Shown here piece by piece: positions 1 to 11,560 of a DNA stretch of 64,000 nucleotides. The first letter of the stretch is position 1. Every line of letters starts with the position of its first letter. The position numbers were made by a program, and so were the translations under genes. The notes below the pieces were generated by a model. It had not been told where the DNA came from and searched no databases. It saw only the letters and a list, made by a program, of their open reading frames with translations. Source of the DNA: Adenophora triphylla var. japonica (lineage: Eukaryota; Streptophyta; Magnoliopsida; Asterales; Campanulaceae); contig JAFEMH010000339.1 of NCBI GenBank assembly GCA_022495995.1, positions 124,001 to 188,000 on the forward strand, given 5' to 3'.

Positions 1-450
1 CCGCCGAGTGAACTTATCCCAAATCGGGCGTATGATCCCGCCTCCCAACTTTCCTTCAACTTCGCCACCACCGATCACCGAACCTTCAAGCTTGAAAACG
101 GCATACCTAACTTTCTCTTCGTTGCGACTTTCTATAACCTCGAAAATCTTATTCATTTCTCGCTAACCAATTTTCTCGCCTTTAACGGATTCGGATATCC
201 ATTAAAACTCGATGGATTCATCTTCACAAACCTTTCCCATCCATCACTTTGACACTCCTCAGCCGATTCGGAACTGATCCTCTAGTCTCCATATCCCGTA
301 CAAACTTCCCGAATAATTTCATCATCTCTTCATCCCGAATTCCACCTATACCCAAATCTTCTTCAATTCCCGTAACTTTCCGCCGATCATCCTTGCTTCC
401 GGCCATTAGAACGGGCTCCTGCATAAAACACTCGGCGTCAATTTCCACAC
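1..450 (-). pseudogene. Ty3/Gypsy (Tekay/Del-like chromovirus) gag fragment, frameshifted
   Basis: Reading the minus strand from about 448 gives the N-terminal part of a retrotransposon Gag. An initial open stretch of about 74 codons is followed, in shifting frames, by a segment matching the usual plant Gag start (MNPSSFNGYPNP, then MNKIFEVIE, RYAVFKLEG and WDKFTR). The typical family pattern is a PSFNG...W..EMEKIFEV...V..A.F.L.G..W block. The tryptophans expected after the leucine-glycine motif are replaced, and several stops and shifts interrupt the frame, so this copy is dead. The element continues beyond the left edge. Its 5' LTR follows at 509-3134, which fits a minus-strand element. The lineage is inferred from the Gag pattern and LTR length only. 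Confidence 0.6.
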
Positions 451-508
451 ATTCCCACTTAGTCTAGACATCTACCCTTGACCTCTAAACTAAGCTCGAT
501 ATTAACCG

Positions 509-3134
509 TGAGCACCCCAACCCGGACCTAACACGTGTCCCGAGCTAAGGGAGCTCAAACTAAGAAAATCCATCTTGATTTTTAAAACATTTATTTGCCT
601 TTAAAAGAATACCACTTTTCAAACTTCCAAATAAAAATCAATTGATAATATCCTTACTTAAAGGAAATCCAACTACAACTTTAATGAACCGAAATCTGAT
701 TAATTACACAAAACCCTGAATAACATTGTTTAGTAAAAGTGTTGTCCATACAAATTATAAAAGTGGAATACTTAATAAATACTCCTAATAGCCAACTTCT
801 AACTTAACCGACAAGCCCCAAAAGTACAAGTCCACAATGATATCCCCGCCTCACCGGTTCGGGTCACCTGTCTCGGAATCTAAAACAAGAAAGGGAGAGG
901 GGTGAGAATAAATCTCAATGAGCTATTATGATATGCAGCAAGATGCCAAACAAAGTGCAACACATAGCATGGTAGCACATAACACATTATGAAAGCGGTA
1001 AACACCTTACGTTACCTCATTTTACCTTTTCCCGTCTGAACAATAAGTCGTACAACGTGGGAAGTAAAACTCCACTCTTTGGTGAATTGCCTCCAGCACA
1101 TTCACCTCTTATAGGACTCATACCCCAGACCATTCATATAAGAAAGGATACCTATATTAGAATATCCAAAAATAATATCGTCCCTCCTTACAACGATCGC
1201 AACAGTGCCGTAAAGCCTTTTGGGTCAATACAGTTAGCACAGCCCCCCACCCCGTGGCCGCGAGTGGGAAGGGTCACCTATGATGTACCTTCAATCACTT
1301 ATAGAACAAATCCATAATTGATTGGCATCCATCATACCCACCCGAACATAAACACGCTCAAGCACATGATAGATACTTGAGATAAATCCACAAACCGGGA
1401 TAGTAATATAACAACATGGTAATGTATACTCATGCCAATCAATGCCATAATGCAACATTTAAGTAATACACTATGCATAGTATCATCAACAAATATGAAT
1501 GATAACAAATAAATTCACAAATGGAATAACATACAACTACATAGTAAACATATCCACACATTGGGATAACATAACAACTTGTCAAATATTCCACACTTGG
1601 GGAGCCACATAACACTTGCCAAATAATCCACAAAGGGGATAAACAATATAGTCACATGGTAAAATAGAATATCTGGAAATGATCATTACATATTTAGTTT
1701 ATAAAACCAATTCCATTTGAGAGATCACCTAAAAATACTCAATTTGGACTCTTGAACCATCCAATTTCGAGTCCGTATGAATTAACTATGATTTATTCAA
1801 TTTCCACTCAACTTCTAACGTACAATACTACCTGCTGTAACCAAATCAGATTTTTGGGACATAAGGATAACTTCTTTAGCTATGAAACCATCACATTCAG
1901 AAAATACTCAGAAAAACACCCAATTTAGACCCAAGAACCATCCAATTCCGATTTAATATGATTAAGTTATGACCATCACAAGATTGCTAAACGAATTCTG
2001 GTTCAGAATTGAAGTTAGGATTTCTGGGGTCTTGGGCGACCGCCCAAACCTCTTGGGCGACCGCCCAAGAGGGTTTTCAAGGAAATGTGAGTTTCGCCAG
2101 CATGGGCGGCCGCTCAGCCCTTGGGCGACCGCCCAAGCCTCCTGCCAGCCCAAACTTAGGTTTTTAACCCCTTTAACCCTAGTTCTTCCTTCCCTCTACC
2201 ATTGATTATTCAAGAACACCCAAGAACACCTTCATTTCACCAAATCCCAAACAAACATGTAAACTCCAAAACCAAGTAACCCTAGATTATTTATCACTAC
2301 TATTTCTACCCATTTCAACCCTTTTAACTCATCTTCATTGAACCCTAACTTCAACAATTTCAAATTCCATCCATTCCTTAAAAATCTAAATCAACTCCCA
2401 TGAACCACTATCTTTTTAAGTCATTAATCCATTTTCTAACTCCAAGAAGATTTCCAAAGCATATAATAACAATCACAACACCAAGAACAACAATAGATAG
2501 ATTATGAGCACATAGATGAAAGGAGGTCATAACAACTCACCTTAGGATTTTAGGATGAAAGATGATCTTCAAAGCTTGATTGATTCCTCTAGGTGATCCA
2601 ACTCCAAAACTACTCTTAGACTTGAATTTGATGAAGAATGGCTTAGCTTCAATAATAGGGTTTGAGAGCTTCCATGGCTTTAGATAGTGAAGAGGGAGTA
2701 TGAAGAAAATGAAGAAGGAGGAAGAAGAGTGAATGAATGAGGGAGGAAGAAGTTGAGTGAAGAGGATGAAGAAGGGGGGGGGGCCGGATGGAGGGAGGAG
2801 GGTGTGGGAGTATGGTGTTGACTTTGTGGGAAGGATGGGGAGTAATTTAGGGAAAAGGCCCCCCTTCCCACACCATACTTCCACCACACAATTCTTTCAC
2901 TTATTTAAAATAATTCCTCCCAATCCAAACATTTTATTTGCTCATTTTATCACCACTCCAATCTATTACTTTATTTATTTTCTATTCTTATTTTTACTTT
3001 AGAACATTATTTATTTCCTTATCATTTTATCCTAATATAATAAATTACAGATAAAATGAACACATAATATTATCATTAATAGTAAAACATATAATATTAT
3101 ACTAAAACTAGTGCCTAGGGTTAGGGTCGTTACA
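509..3134 (-). mobile_element. 5' LTR (about 2.6 kb) of the minus-strand Tekay-like Gypsy element
   Basis: Read on the minus strand the LTR starts at 3134 with TGTAACGACCCTAACC, a start typical of plant chromovirus LTRs, and ends near 509 with GGGTTGGGGTGCTCA. Just beyond this end (about 494-505) the sequence TTAATATCGAGC resembles a decayed initiator-Met primer binding site (TGGTATCAGAGC). The gag fragment follows in the right order. The second LTR lies outside the window, so the boundaries rest on these terminal motifs. Inside are a stretch with several GGGCGACCGCCC motifs (2030-2145) and a purine-rich tract near 2700-2860. The minus-strand proline-rich ORFs at 2537-2889 are that low-complexity tract, not a recognised gene. 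Confidence 0.6.
2030..2145. promoter_or_regulatory. Array of GGGCGACCGCCC near-palindromes in the Tekay-like LTR
   Basis: Four copies of a GC-rich near-palindrome lie within about 115 bp of otherwise AT-rich LTR. They read TTGGGCGACCGCCCAA three times and GGGCGGCCGCTCA once. The motif resembles the arrays in elements D and E later in the window (core CGRYCGY). Here no clear TATA box follows at the short distance seen in D and E, so a promoter role is only an inference. Confidence 0.5.
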
Positions 3135-3135
3135 T

Positions 3136-4095
3136 CATGAATTTGCAAAAATTGGTTTAAGTAACCATAGTAAACCCCGACATGGTTTGCAAAAATTGGT
3201 ACAAGTGAAATAGAAAACCCCAAGTAGATTTGCAAAAATTGGCCTAAGTGACTATAGCAAACCCCAAATGGTTTGCAAAAATTGGTATTAGTTACCATAT
3301 CAAACCCCAAGAGGTTTGCAAAAATTGGTTCAATTGAATAAAGTAAACCCCAAATGGTTTGTGAAAATTGGTCCAAGTGACCATAGCAAACTCCAAGTGG
3401 ATTTGCAAAATTGGTCTAAGTAACTAAGCAAACCCCAAAATGATTTTCAAAAATTGGTCCAATTGACCATATCAAACCCTAAGTGAATTTGCAAAAATTG
3501 GTATAAGTGTCCATAACAAACCCCAAATGGTTTGCAAAAATTGGTCAAAGGCACCAAAGCAAACCCCAAATGGTTTGCAAAAATTGGTCCAATTAACCAT
3601 AGCAAACCTTAAAAGGATTTGCAAAAATTGATCCAATTGACCATACCCCAAAAAGATTTGCGAATATTGGTCTAAATAACCATAGAAAACCCCAAAATGG
3701 TTTGCAAAAATTGGTTTAAGTGACCGTAGCAAGCCCCAAAGAATTTGAAAAAAATGGTGTAAGTGTCCGTATCAAACCCCAAATGCTTTGCAAAAATTGG
3801 TCTAACTTACAATAGCAAACCCCAAAATAGTTTGCTGAAATTGGTCTAAGTAACCATAGCAAGCCGCAAAAATTGGTCTATAAGTGACTATAGCAAACCC
3901 CAAATGGTTTGCAAAAATTGGTCTAACTTACCATAATAAAGAGTATTTGCAAAAATTGGTCTAAATGATCATATCAAATCAAAAAAGGATTTGCAAAAAT
4001 TGATCTAAATGACCATATCAAACCACAAAGAATTTGTAAAAATTGGTCCAAGTGACCATATCGAATCAAAAAACGATCAGAAAAAATTATACTAA
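3136..4095. repeat. Tandem satellite/minisatellite, 43-44 bp unit, about 22 copies
   Basis: The consensus contains TTTGCAAAAATTGG, then TCTAAGTGACCATAGC and AAACCCCAAATGG. Successive TTTGCAAAAATTGG starts fall at 3142, 3186, 3229, 3272 and 3315, giving a 43-44 bp period. Copies diverge gradually and decay after about 4000. The array abuts the LTR boundary at 3134, so the Gypsy element seems to have inserted into or beside it. ORFs on the minus strand here are translations of the repeat and not genes. Confidence 0.9.
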
Positions 4096-4149
4096 GGGTC
4101 AACACTATTTCATCCTCAAATTCGATCATGACTAATTAAGTTAAACAGT

Positions 4150-4970
4150 TGTGGGCTAGTGATGAGCCCAAACCCAAGACTTGGGCTCAAACCGGACATA
4201 TCAAAGAAGAAAATCGGTTTAATATGAGGATACCTCAAACCGAATAAGAGGCAAAGAGTGATCAAGTCAAACTGGATTAGATGTTTCAGGACAATCCTAT
4301 ATCATATGCCTTGCATACCCCGTGGGCATCGTTGAACACATGACCATTCATTCCCCCGAGGCAAGAGCCTCATAACGAACGAGATGCTTGAGAAAAGTGA
4401 ATCATGTCGGCTATGAGGATAACGATCCCCATACATGTGGCAAGTATCCCTTGCACCCTTGTTCCATACGAAAATCTCCCTCATGTCTCATTATCTTGGA
4501 GCATATCCACGTGTAATGACCCCGACCACTCTATGATGGTCCCCCTACAAATGTAGAGTATGATCAAGTGGTCCGGATGTAGATATCTCTACCAACGTCA
4601 ATCCACTACTTGGCAAATACCATGCTCCCATTATCTTGGTAAAAAATTTAGCCAGAGATGTGTTCCCCACTCTCCCAACCTAATTGATATCAATCCAATG
4701 AGGTAGGAACATGTATCTCACCAATGTTGGCATCAGTCCATTATCCTTCCACTATAAATACAACTTCTCAATTAAGTTAGAAGGTAAGTCACTCTCCCCT
4801 CAACTATTTACATATTCCATAGTTTTATCTTCATATCATGTGTTCTTATATTTACGTCGGAGCCTTATTACAGGAAAAAAAAACCCTCCGGCTTTGAGCT
4901 AACGGTTCTTTCTTTCTATTTCTTAGGTCAAAAAGCAACATACAAGCCAGATATTTGACTGCCATCATCA
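4150..4970 (+). mobile_element. Solo LTR-like sequence (Tat-type R/U5 module)
   Basis: The stretch has a TATA-like TATAAATACAAC near 4755, then the module TTTACGTCGGAGCC...CTCCGGCTTTGAGC near 4850-4900, and ends GCCATCATCA at 4970. The same order (TATA, [C/T]GCCGGAG, CCGGCTTAG, ...CATCA end) is present in the LTRs of elements B and C. No internal coding domains follow, so it is probably a solo or truncated LTR. The left boundary is uncertain. The 3' half is part of the segment duplicated at 12285-12893. Confidence 0.5.
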
Positions 4971-5193
4971 TTTAGTCGTACCACTGTTGCCTACTCATTT
5001 TTTTTTGGTAGCTTAATGATAAGTGGCTATTATATAGGTGACAACTCATAATTAATTAGTAGATATAATTAGAGATATGATAAAGAAGCTATTTTTTCAC
5101 CATTCTCATATAATGATTTGAAATTATAATTTTAAACAAGAATAACTTCATAATTTATTAAAGAAAGTAGTTTTTGAAATGGAGGAAGTACCA
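4575..5193 (+). repeat. Segmental direct repeat, copy 1 (partner 12285-12893)
   Basis: From GATGTAGA(T/A)ATCTC through the LTR tail and about 200 bp of AT-rich flank to GGAGGAAGTACCATTTA the sequence is colinear with 12285-12893, with scattered substitutions and small indels. The shared stretch continues well past the LTR end at 4970, so this is duplication of a segment and not two independent LTR insertions. The CACTA element and a Stowaway lie between the copies. Confidence 0.8.
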
Positions 5194-5437
5194 TTTACTC
5201 AGCATGCTATAATGGTCGGCGAATTCGATAAATCATTACGCAAAATCGCTAATCTCATTGCTATGATCTTTCACTCAGCATGCTATAATGGTCGTCAGTG
5301 AAATTGCTTGCTTGAGAAGAGAGGGAGACGGGAGAGTGACTGGGTAGAGGGCTGCGTCCGAAAGAGGTGAGGGTATTTTTGGTAATCGATCAACTGACAT
5401 AAAAAACTGCCTTGCGGTTTTTGAACACTACAAGAAA

Positions 5438-5587
5438 ACAGGGCAACTGAAACGGAATTTTGCAACCGAATTGAAATCAGTTTCAGAACAGGGCAACTGA
5501 AACGGAATTTTGCAACCGAATTGAAATCAGTTTCAGAACAGGGCAACTGAAACGGAATTTTGCAACCGAATTGAAATCAGTTTCAGA
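5438..5587 (+). repeat. CACTA 5' subterminal repeat, 50 bp x 3
   Basis: Three nearly perfect 50 bp units start at GGGCAACTGAAACGG (5441, 5491, 5541) directly after the CACTA terminus. Each holds GCAACTGAAACGG, GCAACCGAATTG and CAGTTTCAGA. Their near identity suggests a recent local amplification. Confidence 0.9.
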
Positions 5588-6909
5588 GTAAAAAGTTCTC
5601 ATTGAAGATTGACGTGCACAATTAATATTGCAACTCATATTGCAACGGAAAACCATTTTGTCGCTTCATGTTTCGGGGTTGCAACAGATTTTGAAACAGA
5701 TGCACTTCTGTTTCAATTTTCTGTTTCAATTTCAGTTGCAATTATTAATATAAAATTTATATATTTTGAACCTAAAAAAATTGGCCGCAAAAATTTTGGA
5801 GGGAGGAAACCCGCCTAATTTTGCGAGGGATTTTGAAACAAATAATTTTCGGTTTCAAATTCTCCATTAAATTTCGGTTGCAATTAATCCTAAATTATTT
5901 TTATTTTATTAAATTGTATAAATAAATATAAAACGGCAGCGTGTGGACAGTGTATTTTTACCCCCATTACTTTGCGACCTAATTCCATACCCATTCAAAC
6001 CGCACGGGCGCAAACACACGCCGCTCTTTTCCCCCCTCTCTCTTCTCGCCCTCGTTCTCACTCTCTCTCTCCACTACTGCGACGTGGTGCCGGCGTCTCC
6101 TTTTCGACGGAATTCGTGGTGCCGGCGTCTTAGGCATCTCCTTCTCCCTCTCCGCCGAATTGAACAAGGTACTGATTCTAACCTTTTTCTGATTCTCTCT
6201 CTAGGTAAAGTTCCATGAATGTTGATCTCTTGCTATTGAATTTGTTGAATTTCGATTCCTAGGTATTCAATTTAGTTGAATACCTAGATATGAAACCAGA
6301 ATCAGCAATTAAATCTACTAATACCGATTTGTGTTTTTTCTTCTTTGTTACAGGTTCTTCCAAAAAAGATCCTTAATTAGCACTCTGTTTTTTTCTTCAC
6401 CACGGTAAGGCAAAATCGCCAGCTTTTCCTTTTTAAAAATTATTTCCCTGTTGTGTTCTTTTTGTTTCTGTAATTGAATTTACTGAATTGAGAAAATGAA
6501 TGATATGTGTTTTGAAATTCAGTAATTGGTGTAGGATGTGAATAGAAAGAAAAATTATAATCGGAAGCTGTATTGTTTGGGATGGATTGGAATTTGAATT
6601 GGTAAACTTGGAGAGAGATTTAAACAGAGTTTGATTTATGTTTGTTAGAATACTGGTATAATTTTTCATCTACTTTAGTTGGCTTCTTGTGGTTCTTGAG
6701 GTGTTTGCATAGATTATCCCTCGCCAAGAACACACAATGGTAAAACCACATATGCACTAGCACTATTCTTATTCTGTTGTCCAATAGTGAAGGTAAAAAC
6801 CATACAAGCATAGTTCAATGTATAAGAAATATGACTGGAGAGAAATTACTACCTTCCCCGGGCAAGATGCTTGTACTTTCTAGCCTCCAAATGAGCTACC
6901 CAAGAAAGC

Positions 6910-7683
6910 TCTTCGCCTTGAAGTCCTCTTGGAGAACAGATTGCAGGCGTAAATTGCACTACAAGAGATAAGTAATAGTGTAAGGCGATGTTAGCTTTAA
7001 AAAGAAGGTATAATAATAATTGAAGTAGCCAATAATATGATAAAAACAAGTCTCGATATATGATAGGGTACTAAACCATGCTTTCCAAGTCGGAAAGTAA
7101 CTCAGAGTTTTAAGCAATGAAACCTTAAGTCTGCAAAGTTGACAGAGTGATAATGGAAGCAAAATCTGATAAATTAATAGGAATACACTATTCTTCAATC
7201 TTCATACGTTGTGGCCCTATGGGCAATACCAAACAAAGCCATTTTCGCAATTATTCAAGAAACTGAGTTTAGTTGTCTTCATGAAAATAAGGTCACAAAT
7301 TTACATCCCTTAGGTTACTATTTCCCACTTTAGAAAGTAACTCAAAGTCAGGCCATATATATCCACTAATTGGAAAAGGTTGACATATAATAGTGGAAGC
7401 AGCATTTGATAAAAATCAAAACCTGAGATAATTTATTTTTCTTCAGATGTTGCCTTATGAAAATTACTCAATTATGGTCATAGAATATATGTTTATGAAC
7501 CTAGTTCCTCTTTAATGTTACTACTGTTTCACCTATCCAGTGAAGATTCAACTTAACCACTGTTTCAAAGTGAAAATAAATATGCACCTGTACAGTCTCC
7601 TGATAGGTAAAAGCCGAATCATTTTTCATTTTCTTCTCAAGAAAATTTATTGCCGCTTGCTCCTTTAATCCAGCACTTGTTGC
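6910..7683 (-). pseudogene. PAA1: Captured fragment of 20S proteasome alpha-1 subunit gene (PAA), inside CACTA
   Basis: On the minus strand, 7683-7588 encodes a 32-residue exon (ATSAGLKEQAAINFLEKK, then MKNDSAFTYQETVQ) that closely matches plant proteasome subunit alpha type-6 (alpha-1, PAA). It is bounded by an AG acceptor (7685-7684) and a GT donor (7587-7586). About 630 bp further, after an acceptor ending TTGTAG, 6958 to about 6910 encodes the continuation RLQSVLQEDFKA, where the family has ALQSVLQEDFKA. A small deletion shifts the frame at the start of this exon, and a stop follows soon after. The intron is kept, so genomic DNA and not cDNA was captured. In the cell PAA forms part of the outer ring of the 20S proteasome; this fragment cannot make a subunit. 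Confidence 0.85.
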
Positions 7684-8189
7684 CTGCAAACATTTACCAA
7701 TCTCAATACTTGATATGACAACTGGGAAACTATTACAAACAAAGTAAAAGGCAGATGCTTTATGAAGTTAGTGTCCATTTCAATATTAAGCTGGAACAGA
7801 TATGCCAGTTCAAGATTAGATCATTTTGATATTAAGCTGGAACAGAATTGCAAGTTGGAGCTTCGTTAGGAATGCATTGTCCCCTGGCTCCTCCCTCTGT
7901 TTCTACTTCACAACAAGGAGACTTTGATATTATAATACTTGAAAACAAACCATTAATCAAAATTAATTAGTGTGTGTGTGTGTGCCTGTGTATTTTTTCA
8001 TCTACTATTTCCTATAGCTGAAGGTTTGCTTGGAGCATTTTCCTTTCTTTTCCTTTCCTTCGACAGATAAATAGTGTTTTATTCTCTATAGTTTTTCCTA
8101 TATCCATCTCTAGCTCTTATACTTTTATACTTTATTGAGGAAACAATTTCCAATTTGTTTTAATTCCATAATTCTAAATGCAGAAAGGG

Positions 8190-8899
8190 ATGTCTAACGA
8201 TAGGAGTTGGATGTATCGTCGACTTGAGGACGACGGCTTGGGTATTAGACTTGAGTTCATATAGGGGGTACGACAGTTTATTGGTTTTGCACTCGACCAT
8301 CCTGAATGTATGTCCGGAGACAAAATACGGTGTCCTTGTTGCATTTGTATGAATAGAAAATTTCAAACTCAAGAGAGGCTTAAAACACACTTGTATAAAA
8401 AAGGATTCAAGCCTAATTACACAATCTGGGTTTCGCAAGGAGAGAATGATCCTTCAATCTTTAGACAGCAATCAACATCAAGTCAACAACCTATGTCTCC
8501 GAACAATGAGCCGGTCCTTTTTGAGGAGCAATCAAATCCTTATATTGATATGGTTATGGATATGGCAGGCCCTGGTTTTGATTGGGAGGAACAATTACCA
8601 AATGCAGATGCAAAAAAGTTTTTCGACCTTCTTGAAGCAGGGCGTGGGAAATTATACGAGGGATGTAAAACTTACACGAAGTTGTCTGCCGCTGCTCAAC
8701 TCCTAACTCATAAGTCAGAGGCCAACATGAGTGAGAATGCCTTTGATAATTTCATGTCCACTTTTGGTCGAATGTTGCCGGAAGGTGCAAATATTCCCAA
8801 AACATTCTATGAGGCTAAGAAGATTGTTGCTAAGCTTGGGCTTAGTTTACAAAAGATAGATGCATATCCTAATGATTGTATGTTGTACTACAAGTCAAC
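8190..8899 (+). pseudogene. CACTA TNP2-like transposase, N-terminal part only
   Basis: The start ATG (8190) opens MSNDRSWMYRRLEDDG, the usual beginning of the transposase-associated domain. It continues HPECMSGDKIRCPCCIC (zinc-binding CPC..C), RKFQTQERLKTHLYKKGF and PNYTIWVSQGE. A TAG at 8262 replaces an expected glutamate codon (FI*GV). After a variable linker the TNP2 region follows: FFDLLEAGRGKLYEGCKTYT, KLSAAAQLLTHK, NIPKTFYEAKKIVAKLGLS and NDCMLYYK. Homology stops abruptly near 8899, before the catalytic transposase core, and joins a foreign LINE fragment. About 235 codons remain of a protein that is usually several times longer. An acceptor-like AG lies just upstream, so an intron may precede it. 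Confidence 0.85.
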
Positions 8900-8904
8900 G
8901 GTAG

Positions 8905-9250
8905 GTTTAACAGAATGTTCAGAAACTAATATCCCCTTTTCCTACCTCCCATATGTTGTTATAATAAAGAATGCCCCTAAAACAGCACCCCTGTAATCCC
9001 TTATAACCCCACCACCTGTGCAGATTCCTTGTTTAGAAGAACCATCAATATTCAACTTGCATTCATGTTGTTTAGGTGCCTCCCATCTGACTTTTATCCA
9101 CTTTCTGATCCTTGGCATTCTAATGGACACATTCAGCTGCCTCAAGATAATCAAATCTGATGCACCATGTTCTGATTTAGGAGTGTAATTGGCACATATT
9201 TCTTGAATTTTGAGCATTGTTAATTGAGTGAAGTAAAATTTGGGTGGCAA
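8905..9250 (-). pseudogene. LINE-type RNase H (RVT_3-like) fragment
   Basis: On the minus strand about 100 codons end with VRWEAPKQHECKLNIDGSS and then TGGGVIRDYRGAVLGAF. This is the beginning of the RNase H-like domain found at the C-terminus of plant LINE reverse transcriptases (pattern W..P..G..K.N.DGS......GGVIRD..G). The first catalytic aspartate (NIDGSS) is present. The domain is cut before the second and third acidic residues. It lies against the point where TNP2 homology ends, so it may mark the insertion or repair event that removed the transposase core. Confidence 0.65.
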
Positions 9251-9563
9251 TGATTTTAACTTGTAGTAGGAAGAGCAGAATAGAATTATTGAATTATGAT
9301 CTGAGTTTTATTTATGATTTTTTTTGTGCATCTGACTCTTCATTATATTCCTACTTAAAGGTGCCATTTTTTTATGTATATAGACATTCATAAGGTTCTT
9401 AAGGGATGGTCTCTTAATTTACATCATTTTTTTTGTGTTCATATATACAGCATAAACTGCTATCATCTGTGAATAAGTGCCTCAACATAATACATGCAAG
9501 CCTGTAGTTATTTATTTATTTTTAATTTTTTTGGGCATATTGTTTTCCATGTTTTTCTTTCAG

Positions 9564-10774
9564 CTTGGTAGTTCCAGAGCAGGACGATGGTATCAAGTTT
9601 CCTTGTGTTTCTAAAGGAATAACAAATGCAATTCAAGGAAAATTCGTTGTCGGTGAGCCCGAGGGGATGAAAGATTACTATTTCAAGGAATGGAATGTAA
9701 TATCTCCATATTCAATCCAATTAATTAGCTAATTTATATATGCTTAATATAACATATGTTTTTAACTTCCTAATTGCAGAGCCATTACAAGTGCATTGAA
9801 ACTTATCCGGAAAGACTAGTTCGAAAAATTTGGAATACGATGGCTTGTGAACAGTACAAACGGATGTGTCATAGGGGACGACAACAATTTCCCCGTAATG
9901 GGCACCCATCTTGGTGCATGCAACATGACTGGAATCGGCATTTTCTATTCTATGCAAATGACGAGGCTAGGAAGAAGTGTGAACAAGCAAGAAATAATCG
10001 TAAGTCAGATCGCAATGGTTTGGGATTGACTAAACATTCAGGGGGTTCAAAGAGTTTTGCCTCACATGAGCTTGCGTTGGTAAGAGTTTATCTATTGTTT
10101 ATATAGTCTGTCATATTAAAGATAAAGAAGATATTGAGGAAATTATTATTCTTTGTCTTTATTACAGATAAAGAAGAATCTTGACAAAGTGATCACAGAA
10201 GATGACGTTTTCCATAGAACCCACAAGAGAAAACAAGGAAGTGGCGAGTTTGTGAATGCTAAGTCCAAAAAAATCTTTGTGATTTTAATCTAAATGTTTT
10301 ATTACTTTTATTACTTCACTCTAAACGTTTAATTATACTCGATCGCGATTGAAAGTGCATCTTTGATCTCAAGACTCTTTTTATTATTTATAAAATGCAA
10401 ATAGAAAAGTTAATTATAATATTTTTTTATTTATTTACGTTTTAGGAGGATTATACTGCTCGAAAGAAAGGTGAGGGTTTTGATTCCACAGCTTGGGTGG
10501 ATGTAGCTGGTGGTGTTGTAAAGAATCGCTTGTACGGCTTTGATAAGTTGGTTTCTGCATCGGAGATCTTGAGAAGCACCACGATTTCGTCATCTACATG
10601 TTCAAATGGAGATTTCACACAGACACAAGAGTTTGAAGATAAGTTGAACGAAAGAGTTGAGAAAATGAGGGATGAAGTCACGGCAAAATTAGAATCCACA
10701 TATGAGGCTAAATTTGAGGAAATGAAAAATGATTTCCAGTTGCAATTTCAAGAGATGCTCAAATCGAGGACTTA
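9564..10774 (+). CDS. CACTA second gene (TNPA/Transposase_24, Ptta/En/Spm type), spliced
   Basis: Four exons can be joined in frame: 9564-9696, 9780-10079, 10168-10278 and 10446-10774. All have AG acceptors and GT donors. Exon 1 has GIKFPCVSKGITNAIQGKF. Exon 2 holds the family signature YPERLVRKIW...RDxxHxxWxxH-like region, ARNNRKS and HSGGSKSFASHE. Exon 3 has DVFHRTHKRKQGSGEFVNAK. Exon 4 ends in a charged coiled-coil-like tail (LNERVEKMRDEVTAKLE, FEEMKNDFQLQFQEML) and a stop at 10772-10774. Proteins of this family are thought to bind the subterminal repeats of CACTA elements and assist transposition. The upstream start exon was not found, so the 5' end is open. No stop breaks the visible frame, in contrast to the damaged TNP2. 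Confidence 0.75.
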
Positions 10775-11049
10775 GAGGCTTCAAGCATACATAGTTTAAC
10801 AGCACGACAGTTTAGTATGATAATTTGGGAATTTATTTTGAATGTTATGTTTGAAGCTTTGTTGACTTTATTTGTTTGATTTAAGATATTTAAGTTAAAT
10901 TTTCAATTAGGTACAATTAAGAAATATTTATATTATTAGTAATATTTTATTTTTAGAAAATAATTTTCTGCAACATAATTTTTCGTTGCAAATTAGGTTG
11001 CATACTTGAAACTGAAAAATTTAGTTGCTAATTTAGTTCATGTAATATA

Positions 11050-11560
11050 TTTTTGAAACAGAATAATCAGTTGCAATTAGAAACAGAAATTAATCGGTTG
11101 CAAATTTTAGAAACAGAAATAACATATTTGAAACAGAACAATCAGTTGCAATTAGAAACAGAAATAAATCGGTTGCAAATTTTAGAAACAGAAATAACAT
11201 ATTTGAAACAGAATAATCAGTTGCAATTAGAAACAGAAATAAATAAGTTGCAAATTTTAGAAACAAAAATAACATATTTGAAACAGAAAAATCAGTTGCA
11301 ATTAGAAACATAAATAAATCAGTTGCAAATTTTAGAAACAGAAATAAATCAGTTGTTGTTTGCAACGGATGTAAAAATTGTTCTAGGAAACACATTGCAA
11401 CAGAATTTGCTACCACTTTTTTCGTTGCAAGAATTTTGCAACCCAAACAGCGGTCAAAAGCGGTCGCACAAATAGCGATAAGGCTTCCGACTGCCTTTGC
11501 AACGGAAATTTACGGTTGCAAACATCAATTTGCAACCGATTTTCCTGAATTGCAACCGAA
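11050..11560 (+). repeat. CACTA 3' subterminal repeats
   Basis: Alternating blocks of GAAACAGAA, CAGTTGCAATTAGAAACAG and GGTTGCAAATTTTAGAAAC recur with a period of about 80 bp. They merge into scattered GCAACGGAA/GCAACCGAT motifs before the right terminus. The motifs match those of the left end in inverted sense. The ORFs over this tract are repeat translations. Confidence 0.85.

Noticed and set aside
2537..2889. Minus-strand proline/serine-rich ORFs within the Tekay-like LTR
   Set aside because: Purine/pyrimidine-biased low-complexity tract inside an LTR; no domain.
3032..3732. Two minus-strand ORFs of 86-114 codons with repeated PIFANxxGV-like words
   Set aside because: They are translations of the 43-44 bp satellite (unit not a multiple of three, so the peptide pattern drifts); no start context or domain.
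3136..4095. Regular repeat spacing that could suggest a CRISPR array
   Set aside because: The whole 43-44 bp unit is repeated, without variable spacers, and the genome is eukaryotic.
11053..11446. Overlapping ORFs on both strands with LQLETEINRLQILET-like and LFLFLKFATDL-like repeats
   Set aside because: They are the CACTA subterminal repeats in translation; coiled-coil look is a repeat artefact.
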